47,764 bases of DNA from a virus, in IMG/VR virus record IMGVR_UViG_3300009762_000001, positions 1-47,764 of that record. One strand, given 5' to 3'. The notes beneath the pieces are model-generated. The model saw nothing but the letters and a program-made list of their open reading frames with translations. It ran no database searches and was not told where the DNA came from. Position 1 is the first letter of the stretch; each line of letters begins with the position of its first letter. Both the position numbers and the translations under genes were made by a program. This document shows positions 40,404-47,103 of the stretch, in pieces.

Positions 40404-40789
40404 TTGATGTTCGCTTCCTTAAACCCGACTGCGATCTCTGGCGGTAACGGAATCTGTTGCTCTGTCGGTCGCCAGAGATGCAGGCAATATGGATGATTAT
40501 TGATCCACTTAGACTTTGGAGGATGCAACTGCATGACCGTGTCTTCGTCGTCCCAGAACAGCGATTTCACGAAGCACATTTCATCCCAGTTCGGACAACG
40601 ATTCGAGAGCGACACCGAAACATGCTCCCACGGAATCTGCTCGTTAGCATCACCCGGGCTTGCGATGATCCTAAGCATTCGGAAGTGTGGACCTTCGATT
40701 TCAAACGAACCGTAATCCGCTCCAATCGGAGAACCATATAGGCCGTTGCGTATTCGATGCCGCTCTAATTTGCCTGAGAACTTCATCAC
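40400..40789 (-). CDS. DUF7694-like phage protein
   Basis: 129 residues. The pattern NEQIPWEHVSVSLSNRCPNW, DEMCFVKSLFWDDEDTVMQL, NHPYCLHLWRPTEQQIPLPP is common in phage early regions; I believe it is the family DUF7694. Function unknown. Confidence 0.7.
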   Translation of the reverse strand: MMKFSGKLERHRIRNGLYGSPIGADYGSFEIEGPHFRMLRIIASPGDANEQIPWEHVSVSLSNRCPNWDEMCFVKSLFWDDEDTVMQLHPPKSKWINNHPYCLHLWRPTEQQIPLPPEIAVGFKEANIK

Positions 40790-42111
40790 GCCCCCTCTCC
40801 GAACAGACTCTCTCCGTCCAGCGGGTCAGCTTCGACCACGCCTTGCTCCGCCGGAGAGTCATCGACGAATACCTGACCTCCGAGTTCCAAAAGATGCTCG
40901 ACATGAACGAACAGTTTCCCGTTCTTTTCGTGCTCCGAGACTTCGGCTCTCATCGCCAATGCAGGCTTTATCTCGCCGCGCTGTTCGAAATACTTGTGCA
41001 GCGATTTGTGCCAGATGCAAAGATAACCCTTTCCTTCGTTCGTGAGCACTTCGAGTTGAAGCATCGTCTTTTTGTTGATTGTTTTTTTTTCCACTCCAAT
41101 TAGAGAGTAGGCGCGGTGGTTCGTCGGCTTCGAGGTCAGCCTGTCCTGCTCCGCCTTCGCTGCATATTTGCAGTCCGGCTCGTGGCCGTTCACGCCGCCG
41201 CAGTTCCCGCACTTGACGTCCATGTTCGGCTGCTTCTTCGGCTCGACGATCTCTTCGGTCTCGTCCGGCTTCGGGAAGGTCACCGGGGCGATGTTCGCGG
41301 CAGGGTAGAACTCCGGCGCGATCTCCTCGGCCCGTTCGTTGTCGTCCTCGACCACCTCTATCCTCCCAGTGCCGAGCATCTTCCGCGTCTGCTCGAACAG
41401 CCTCGCATGGTCCGTCATCCGCCCGATCAGCTCGCTGATGCCCGCTGCCTGAATCTCCAAGTTCAAGGCATAGATCGTCGTCGAGTGGCGCTTGTTGTCT
41501 TTTTCGGACATGTAACTCGTCTTCTCCGGCCTGACGACTAGCTTGGCCCTGATGCCCGCCAGCCTCCCCCCGGTGATCGTCTGAATCTGCTGGATGCTGG
41601 AAGAGATTTGCATGATGCTCCGGTACGACCCGGTGTGAATGCGCGCCACCGATCCGAGCTTCGGGAACGCGGCCAGCATGAAGCGCAAGTCGCCCGACGG
41701 CTTGCAATCTCCGCGCTCGAAGTCCGGACAGGATTTTCCGCACGGAGTCCACGGTTGCCCGTCCGGGTGCTCCGGCGTCCTTCGCGTGGCCGACTGCCCA
41801 TCCCCGAAACACTTGCACTCGGATGCGGTGAACCACGCCAACTTCGTCGGGAAGACGTTTTCCAAGTCGTCATCCAATAGGACGATTTCGAATTCCTTGC
41901 ACTTGTTTCCGTATGCCTTCGTAAGGTCCGGATCGATCTCCCAGGCGTTCTTGCTGGAAGGAGACTTGCGCAGGAACACAAAGCAATCGAGTTTTACAGG
42001 AGCCTTGCGACCGTGCTCTGGGTCAGGCGGCAGACCGATCGCCACCTTAGTGCTCACGGCCAACCGTTGGATGGGACTGCCGTCTTCCGTTGTCGTTATT
42101 CCGCGAATCAT
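40786..42111 (-). CDS. Protein resembling phiC31 Gp3 (recombination directionality family)
   Basis: 441 residues. N-terminal pattern TKVAIGLPPDPEHGRKAPVK, FEIVLLDDDLENVFPTKLAW, KCFGDGQSATRRTPEH, then Cys-rich CGKSCPDFERGDCKPSG fits the Gp3-like family as I remember it. C-terminal half holds CGNCGGVNGHEPDCKYA and an extra domain (RAYSLIGVEKKTINKKTML) resembling a single-strand-binding fold. No integrase is visible, so an RDF role cannot be concluded. One imperfect palindrome copy at 41160-41173. Confidence 0.6.
   Translation of the reverse strand: MIRGITTTEDGSPIQRLAVSTKVAIGLPPDPEHGRKAPVKLDCFVFLRKSPSSKNAWEIDPDLTKAYGNKCKEFEIVLLDDDLENVFPTKLAWFTASECKCFGDGQSATRRTPEHPDGQPWTPCGKSCPDFERGDCKPSGDLRFMLAAFPKLGSVARIHTGSYRSIMQISSSIQQIQTITGGRLAGIRAKLVVRPEKTSYMSEKDNKRHSTTIYALNLEIQAAGISELIGRMTDHARLFEQTRKMLGTGRIEVVEDDNERAEEIAPEFYPAANIAPVTFPKPDETEEIVEPKKQPNMDVKCGNCGGVNGHEPDCKYAAKAEQDRLTSKPTNHRAYSLIGVEKKTINKKTMLQLEVLTNEGKGYLCIWHKSLHKYFEQRGEIKPALAMRAEVSEHEKNGKLFVHVEHLLELGGQVFVDDSPAEQGVVEADPLDGESLFGEGA
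41160..41173. repeat. Palindrome, one mismatch
   Basis: CTGCATATTTGCAG. Confidence 0.6.
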
Positions 42112-42121
42112 GGTATTCTCC

Positions 42122-43087
42122 TTAGAAAATTCTGTCGATGATCTCTACTAAATACGCCGCGTCCACCTTCTCGGGGTCTTTTTCTTTCAGCCGCTCGATC
42201 AATTGGACGAAGTAAGCGGTGTCGACGCCGGTCAACTGATCTTCAAGCACGTTCAAGTCTTTCAGATTCAGTTCGCTGATCTGCATCGCCATCTTGAGAA
42301 TCTGTCCTGCGTTGACTCTCCATCCGCGCTCGATGAACTTCCGCAAGCGGACGACAGAGCAGATCGGGTACTTGCTGCCGACGTAGCGCAGTTCCCTCGC
42401 CAAGAGAGATTCGAGGGCTGCTGGTCGGAGCACGAGTTCGCTGTCCCAACTTTTCCAATAATTAGTGCAGTGGACGAAGTCGTAGTTCGCGTGTATCTCG
42501 TCCGGTTCTCCGTAGAATCTGAGGATGAGCTGGATTTTACCGCTCAGCGTGATCGCGTTCGAAGTCATGAATACAGGCCGGTGCTTCGGCTTGTCCTTCT
42601 CGTCTTCCGTTGCCAGCGCCTTGGCTTCGATCTCTTGGTGAGTATCTTCAATCTGCGCGGGGTCTTGGATGACTTCTCCGACGTAGGCTGCCGCATTCTC
42701 GTCCGGTGCTCCCTCGAAATATTGGTACGGCTTCTCGGTTCCTTCTGCACTCGCGATGCCTGCAGATTTGCAGACAACCTTGATGCGAGTCCCGTCGTCA
42801 AGGATGCTCAGCGGAACGTCGATCCCGTTCTTCTTCCCGGGCTTAAACCGCGCTAAGCAGTAGTTCGCCACTGCGAGCGTCGTGTCATGATCTCGGAAGT
42901 ACAGATCGAAGTCATTCACTTCTTCCCCGAGCAGCATAGAAGCAATCGAACCGCCGGTGACGATCACGCCTTTCGACAACTTCTCTTTTAGTGCGGCGTC
43001 TTCAATGGTTTCCAGCCAGCCATCGACCTTGCGGCGGATTATGCTTTTGATCGTCTTCGTCTTCATGCCGTGCTTGTGCTCTGTCAT
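42122..43087 (-). CDS. Nucleotidyltransferase-like protein
   Basis: 321 residues, ATG (ATGA overlap). The GVIVTGGSIASMLLGEEVND, FDLYFRD segment has GGS and D-x-D as in the pol-beta superfamily (poly(A) polymerase head type). The middle is longer than a minimal domain (PKHRPVFMTSNAITLSGKIQ). Substrate unknown. One palindrome variant lies at 42760-42773. Confidence 0.7.
   Translation of the reverse strand: MTEHKHGMKTKTIKSIIRRKVDGWLETIEDAALKEKLSKGVIVTGGSIASMLLGEEVNDFDLYFRDHDTTLAVANYCLARFKPGKKNGIDVPLSILDDGTRIKVVCKSAGIASAEGTEKPYQYFEGAPDENAAAYVGEVIQDPAQIEDTHQEIEAKALATEDEKDKPKHRPVFMTSNAITLSGKIQLILRFYGEPDEIHANYDFVHCTNYWKSWDSELVLRPAALESLLARELRYVGSKYPICSVVRLRKFIERGWRVNAGQILKMAMQISELNLKDLNVLEDQLTGVDTAYFVQLIERLKEKDPEKVDAAYLVEIIDRIF
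42760..42773. repeat. Palindrome, one mismatch
   Basis: CTGCAGATTTGCAG. Confidence 0.6.
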
Positions 43088-43776
43088 TTCACACGTCCCG
43101 CGATCACTGGAATGTTTCGGGCGATCACTCCCGGTATATTCATGGTGCTCTTGTCTGCCTTCGCCCTAGCGTTCAACGCGACTTGGTTCGGCAGGATGTA
43201 CTCGTAAGAAACTTTCCCGGCAGCGACGGCCTTCACCAGTTTAGCGATGTCAGTCACTTCTGCCGACCAGTTCTCGCGCATTTTAGAGATGCCGGCGGCC
43301 CGCTGGTAGGTCGGTGCGACCGGAGCGGCCACGACGGCGACCGGAGCCGAGAAGATGTCGTCCACCTGTTCCTTCGAAGCTCCCGCCTGTTCTGCTGCGA
43401 TGGCTGCTTTCAACTGTTCTTCCTTCGCCAGCCGCTCGGCTTCCTCTTGAGCCTTGCGCTGCGCTTCCTGCCGGATGCGTTCTTGCTCCATATCCCACGC
43501 GACTATCGCGGCTTTCACAACGCGTTCCGCTTGCGCGGCTGGCGCGTCGCCTTCCTCGAACTTCGCAGTGATCGCCTTCCACGAATCGTAGGCCGCCTTC
43601 TTGAGCGGATTCCAGTACTCCGCCCATCGCTTGCGGAAAGGGATGATTTGTTCCAAAAGCAGCGCTGACGCTGAATCATATGAAGGCTGGTCTGTGATCT
43701 TGACGAGCGCGGCCTTTTGCGTGACCGTCAATGCTTCCTGTTTTAGTTCCTGTTCCTGATCAATCGTAGTTGCCAT
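43084..43776 (-). CDS. Coiled-coil protein of the early region
   Basis: 230 residues. ITDQPSYDSASALLLEQIIP then a long Glu/Lys/Ala coiled coil (QERIRQEAQRKAQEEAERLA) and a compact C-terminus. Similar proteins lie next to recombination nucleases in phages. It precedes the nucleotidyltransferase-like gene. Confidence 0.65.
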   Translation of the reverse strand: MATTIDQEQELKQEALTVTQKAALVKITDQPSYDSASALLLEQIIPFRKRWAEYWNPLKKAAYDSWKAITAKFEEGDAPAAQAERVVKAAIVAWDMEQERIRQEAQRKAQEEAERLAKEEQLKAAIAAEQAGASKEQVDDIFSAPVAVVAAPVAPTYQRAAGISKMRENWSAEVTDIAKLVKAVAAGKVSYEYILPNQVALNARAKADKSTMNIPGVIARNIPVIAGRVK

Positions 43777-44356
43777 TCATTTTCCTCAATTCTTCGATGA
43801 ACCTAGATATGTCGCTGTCAAATGATGCCAACGGAAACTCTTTTACTTTGTAATCTCCGTCCGGTAAGAGACTCAATCCTATTCTTCTTATCGTCCGTGC
43901 CAGAGAGATGTTCGGCTGGATCAAGACGCACTGGGCAGCGAGTTGAAAACGGGTCCACTCTGCTATCGCTCCTGTCTTGAATTCCACAACCACATGTTGC
44001 CAAAGTGGCAACTTGCCGTAACGGTCTGGAATCCCACAGTAACCCAGAGCCGATGCCATCGGCTTCTCGATCAATAATGGGACGAATCCACTATTTTCTT
44101 TCCATGTCTTATAAGCGCGGCGGTATCCGAGCAAGGAGCGCGGAACCTTACGGTAGTTCAGCAATCCTTCGTCCTCAAGCTGCAGCATCCAGTGGACGGA
44201 CTTTCCACGGTTCATCGCATGGATGCGAACGTCCTCTGCAACGAAAGAGAAGTCGCAGATTCCAGATGCGGCTAAGACTTGCGTGATCGAAGGACGCCTG
44301 ACTCCGCCGATGCTGAACTCGTGCTTGGCGCGGTCGAATTTGAAATCTGTGATCAT
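43760..44356 (-). CDS. PD-(D/E)XK exonuclease-like protein
   Basis: 198 residues from ATG at 44356. SIGGVRRPSITQVLAASGIC, GIPDRYGKLPLWQHVVVEFK, TGAIAEWTRFQLAAQCVL have the PDR, EFKTG and QLxxYxxL-like marks of phage PDDEXK_1 / RecB-Cas4-like nucleases. Probably DNA end processing in recombination. Start coupled to the upstream zinc gene; a longer frame is a shadow. Confidence 0.78.
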   Translation of the reverse strand: MITDFKFDRAKHEFSIGGVRRPSITQVLAASGICDFSFVAEDVRIHAMNRGKSVHWMLQLEDEGLLNYRKVPRSLLGYRRAYKTWKENSGFVPLLIEKPMASALGYCGIPDRYGKLPLWQHVVVEFKTGAIAEWTRFQLAAQCVLIQPNISLARTIRRIGLSLLPDGDYKVKEFPLASFDSDISRFIEELRKMNGNYD

Positions 44357-44547
44357 CGCATCACGCTCGGCATCGTCCGACTCCAGTAGTCTCGCCCGGC
44401 GTTCGGGTTCCTGCTGCGCTGCTTCCTGTCGCGAACGCAGGAGCAGCAAATTCTTGACCCGCGCTCCAGTTGCCACATCTTAGGGCTGAAGCAGTTCACG
44501 TCCTTTTCGAGTTTGCAGTAGTTGCAATACTTAAGCGGCCGCTTCAC
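44353..44547 (-). CDS. 64-residue zinc-binding protein
   Basis: GTG at 44547 overlaps the upstream stop (GTGA). KYCNYCKLEKDVNCFSPKMW, QLERGSRICCSCV: CxxC and CxxC with linking basic helix, likely a zinc ribbon. Stop overlaps the nuclease ATG. Confidence 0.6.
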   Translation of the reverse strand: MKRPLKYCNYCKLEKDVNCFSPKMWQLERGSRICCSCVRDRKQRSRNPNAGRDYWSRTMPSVMR

Positions 44548-44756
44548 AGCTTCACTCCGAACTCGTGGAGTTCCTGTTCGAGCCAGTGCTTCGAGATTCC
44601 GTCCTCCCGGAACGGCGGCTCCAGCCCCATCGCCAGAGCCTCGGAGTCCGTCAGCGGCCTGACCAGGTGTTCGCTTCCGCCGTCCCTGTGCATGAAGGCA
44701 GCGTTCGCCGTGCTTCCCTTCCAGCCGCATCCCCTGCAGTACCAGGCGATGGTCAT
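44544..44756 (-). CDS. 70-residue zinc ribbon-like protein
   Basis: ATG overlaps the upstream stop. AWYCRGCGWKGSTANAAFMH gives CxxC and a His that may complete the site; the rest is acidic. Function unknown. Confidence 0.6.
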   Translation of the reverse strand: MTIAWYCRGCGWKGSTANAAFMHRDGGSEHLVRPLTDSEALAMGLEPPFREDGISKHWLEQELHEFGVKL

Positions 44757-44992
44757 AATTTCGCGAGCCTTTCCCGGAGAATGCGGTGAGCCTCGAACCG
44801 GTTCGGAGCCGAATCGACCGCATCGCTCATCATGTCCATCGAAAGCAAGATTCGCTCTTGGGCGTCATCGTAAGTCTCAGCGTCCTCGCAGTCGAAGCAG
44901 CGCATGAAACGGCGGTACGCGGCAACGTCTTTCTCCGTCGCATTCGGGTTCTTATCCCGCAATCCATCCATAATTTGCTGGTCACTTAGCAT
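44753..44992 (-). CDS. 79-residue protein, unknown
   Basis: MLSDQQIMDGLRDKNPNATE start, then CFDCEDAETYDDAQERILLS. Acidic helical. Overlaps both neighbours. Not recognised. Confidence 0.55.
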   Translation of the reverse strand: MLSDQQIMDGLRDKNPNATEKDVAAYRRFMRCFDCEDAETYDDAQERILLSMDMMSDAVDSAPNRFEAHRILRERLAKL

Positions 44993-45179
44993 GTTCCTTC
45001 TCCATTTCCCTACGTATCTCCTCTGCCCTCTGCGCCAGCCGCGACAGGTCGCACGGGCATCCCTTGGCGTGCTGGCCGGTTAGCATGACCACGGAGCCGC
45101 AAGAGCAGACGGCCTCAGCCTTAGCTTGATTGAAGGCAGCATTGTGCCTGTCGAGCGCGGCTTGGTCCCAACTAGCCAT
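44982..45179 (-). CDS. 65-residue Cys-rich protein
   Basis: ATG at 45179. AVCSCGSVVMLTGQHAKGCP, C gives CxC...CxC, a zinc site; a charged C-terminal helix follows. Overlaps the upstream gene by eight bases. Confidence 0.55.
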   Translation of the reverse strand: MASWDQAALDRHNAAFNQAKAEAVCSCGSVVMLTGQHAKGCPCDLSRLAQRAEEIRREMEKEHAK

Positions 45180-45351
45180 GATTACGCGCTTTCTGTTCAT
45201 TCTGGCAATTAACGCATTCCTGATTTGCAGTCGGAGTTGCTGTCAGAATGAAGCCAAGAACCTGAGCGAGCGATTCAAGTTTACGCGCGTGTTCTGCGCA
45301 CGATGGCACGTCCTTACCCGGCCAATGAACGAGTAAAACTGCTTCAGCCAT
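45172..45351 (-). CDS. 59-residue Cys/His protein
   Basis: ATG at 45351 with GGAGG seven bases upstream. VHWPGKDVPSCAEHARKLES and QECVNCQNEQK: Cys/His and CxxC. Function unknown. Confidence 0.6.
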   Translation of the reverse strand: MAEAVLLVHWPGKDVPSCAEHARKLESLAQVLGFILTATPTANQECVNCQNEQKARNHG

Positions 45352-45464
45352 GGTGGTGCCTCCCCACGTACCACTCGACGAGCCAGCCCCCCCAGGCACA
45401 GACCGCCGCAGAACAGGCTCGTCCACAGCGCCAGGAGCAGGACGTTCTCCAGGTAAAGGTTCAT
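45243..45464 (-). CDS. Single-span membrane protein, possible frameshift
   Basis: ATG at 45464 with AGGAGG four bases upstream. MNLYLENVLLLALWTSLFCG is a signal-anchor-like span. The frame then crosses a run of seven G and continues to 45243, overlapping the next gene by 109 bases. Removing one G gives WLVEWYVGRHHHG and a stop at 45344, overlapping the next start by only eight bases, like other genes here. The shorter form is more likely ancestral. Confidence 0.5.
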   Translation of the reverse strand: MNLYLENVLLLALWTSLFCGGLCLGGLARRVVRGEAPPWLKQFYSFIGRVRTCHRAQNTRVNLNRSLRFLASF

Positions 45465-45472
45465 AAGTCCTC

Positions 45473-45637
45473 CTACCACATCGATCCGCATTGAATGCAG
45501 CGGCTCGGATACATTGGCATCGCCAGCGTCCAGAGTCCGAACGTCAGCAGTATGAGCAAGCCCGTGCCGACTCCCCAGCGCTTCGAGAAGCCGCGCCTCA
45601 TGTCGCAGTGTGGACAATACGCTTCGTGCACGGTCAT
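45473..45637 (-). CDS. 54-residue membrane protein flanked by Cys pairs
   Basis: ATG at 45637 overlaps the upstream stop (ATGA). MTVHEAYCPHCDMRRGFSKR, a hydrophobic span (GLLILLTFGLWTLAMP), then SRCIQCGSMW. Two CxxC pairs on either side of one membrane span. Function unknown. Confidence 0.6.
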   Translation of the reverse strand: MTVHEAYCPHCDMRRGFSKRWGVGTGLLILLTFGLWTLAMPMYPSRCIQCGSMW

Positions 45638-46002
45638 TCCTCCCACTCGATTCGGACGCAGGCAATGCGAGATGACGTGGCCCGCGCATCGGCGTGTGCT
45701 TTACTTAGGAAAATGAGGCATCCAGTTACACAACCGAGCTGGACTTTTTCTTCGCGCAAAATGTTGATCCAACCTTCGCGCTTCGCTGGAGCCATGAAGA
45801 GGTCTAATTCGTGTTCGTAGTTAGAATAGCGGCCGTTGTACTTCCATGTAACTATCGAATTGTCCAGCACGCCAGCGAGCGAAGGAAGGAAGAGAAGTCT
45901 ATCCGGCGACAAGGCGAACTCGTGGAACTGAGTCACCGTCCTTCCGTCCCGCGTCACCACAGAAGCACCTTCCAACGCCGCTTTCAAGTCGAATGGTTTC
46001 AC
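45634..46002 (-). CDS. Conserved phage accessory protein
   Basis: 122 residues from GTG at 46002 (GGAG upstream). KPFDLKAALEGASVVTRDGR and the AKREGWINILREEKVQ stretch match a family common in phage early regions whose role I do not know. Confidence 0.65.
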   Translation of the reverse strand: MKPFDLKAALEGASVVTRDGRTVTQFHEFALSPDRLLFLPSLAGVLDNSIVTWKYNGRYSNYEHELDLFMAPAKREGWINILREEKVQLGCVTGCLIFLSKAHADARATSSRIACVRIEWEE

Positions 46003-46004
46003 GG

Positions 46005-46367
46005 CTATTTCTCCATCCCGAAGAACGGCGCCGGGTGAACGTCGATCACCGTGTACGTGAACGTGTTCGAGTCCTCCAAGGTACAGGTGTCCTCTACCAC
46101 AAATCCGTTCTCGTCCTGGTAGGCGACGTAGAGTTCCCCGCCGTAGTAGTCCTGAAGGTAGTCCGTCCGCGTGAACGAGACCGTGTAGTTCGCGTCCCAC
46201 TTGCACTCCAGCGGGAGAACGATCGTCGCGCTGGCCTGCGGCAAGCCCTCCTGGGAGAGCGTCAGCGTCCCCGTGGCCACGGTCAGCCCGGCGAAGTTCC
46301 AGCACTTCGGTTGCGCCAGCGCGGTGCCGGCGAGCAACAAGATTGCGAGCATCAGTTTGGTCTTCAT
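46005..46367 (-). CDS. Secreted protein with signal peptide
   Basis: 120 residues with AAGGAG upstream. MKTKLMLAILLLAGTALAQP is a clear Sec signal peptide with an ALA-Q cleavage site. The mature part is beta-rich with two Cys pairs at some distance. A phage protein sent to the periplasm or outside may act in superinfection exclusion; inference only. Confidence 0.7.
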   Translation of the reverse strand: MKTKLMLAILLLAGTALAQPKCWNFAGLTVATGTLTLSQEGLPQASATIVLPLECKWDANYTVSFTRTDYLQDYYGGELYVAYQDENGFVVEDTCTLEDSNTFTYTVIDVHPAPFFGMEK

Positions 46368-46386
46368 TGTGGTTCTCCTTTTTTAC

Positions 46387-46401
46387 CTGCAAAATTTGCA
46401 G
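46387..46401. repeat. Palindrome with one extra base, in a leader
   Basis: CTGCAAAATTTGCAG; lies between two genes, just upstream of the ribosome site for the secreted protein. Confidence 0.6.
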
Positions 46402-46566
46402 TCAGAACTTCTCGAACATCACGACCCAGACCGCGCGCCAGACGGCCGCGCAGACCAGAGCGGCCACGACCAAGCGGAAGATCGCGAACCAGTCCTTCCT
46501 CGTGAGCGGCTGCCAACAAGCGAGCGCCCAGCGGCGGCGACGAGTTTGAAAATCAGTTTCCGTCAT
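46402..46566 (-). CDS. 54-residue membrane protein
   Basis: ATG overlaps the upstream stop. Basic start (FQTRRRRWALACWQPLTRKD) then a span (IFRLVVAALVCAAVW). Stop lies next to a palindrome copy (46387-46401). Function unknown. Confidence 0.6.
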   Translation of the reverse strand: MTETDFQTRRRRWALACWQPLTRKDWFAIFRLVVAALVCAAVWRAVWVVMFEKF

Positions 46567-47042
46567 AAAAATCTTCCTCCAGGCAGACTCCTTCTGTACT
46601 GCTTTAGGGGTTTTGCTCCCTTGCTACTGTTCTCGTCTGTTCTTACGTCTTGAGAAAGTAGGTACGGGTTGAACAAGCAGTTAGTGTGGAGGGTAGTAGG
46701 AGAATCGCCAGAATTCACCCTTTCGGCACTGGCCCATTGGCCTCCGTCCCCCAGCCTTGCTCTCTCTGCCTCCGACCTTCCGAGGCTTACGTCTTGCAGC
46801 GGCCCGTTAATTTTCGGATGTACGCAGTGCCGCGAAGCTACCGCCCGATCGCTCGGGAAACAGACGTGGGTCTCCCGGTCAATTGGATCAGGCTCGAATT
46901 GTGAGAGTGAGGCATTTGATCGGGTGAAAGTTCGTACTCTCTGGTGGCCGGTCCACCCGATCAAGAATTTCCCGGCCAGCGCAGAGAGCAGAACCGACCT
47001 AAGATTATCACATCCTAAGCCGATGTCTAGAACTTTTTTCAT
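46563..47042 (-). CDS. 159-residue protein with similarity to the split gene
   Basis: ATG at 47042 with AGGAGG eight bases upstream, beside a palindrome copy (47055-47068). Begins MKKVLDIGLGCDNLRSVLLS. The stretch DRAVASRHCVHPKINGPLQD resembles the Cys-rich part of the IS-split protein. Composition is otherwise unusual (Arg/Ser-rich). Stop overlaps the next ATG (ATGA). Confidence 0.5.
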   Translation of the reverse strand: MKKVLDIGLGCDNLRSVLLSALAGKFLIGWTGHQRVRTFTRSNASLSQFEPDPIDRETHVCFPSDRAVASRHCVHPKINGPLQDVSLGRSEAERARLGDGGQWASAERVNSGDSPTTLHTNCLFNPYLLSQDVRTDENSSKGAKPLKQYRRSLPGGRFL

Positions 47043-47054
47043 TTTACTGTCCTC

Positions 47055-47068
47055 CTGCAAGTTTGCAG
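47055..47068. repeat. Palindrome CTGCAA-GT-TTGCAG, in a leader
   Basis: Exact copy between genes; its arm overlaps the ribosome site of the 159-residue gene. Confidence 0.75.
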
Positions 47069-47103
47069 GACAGGCCGCCCAGCCCGAGACGGCCCGTCCC
47101 CTC

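Noticed and set aside
40786-42111. Taking the Gp3-like protein as proof of a temperate phage
   Set aside because: No integrase, attachment site or repressor operon can be identified in this window.
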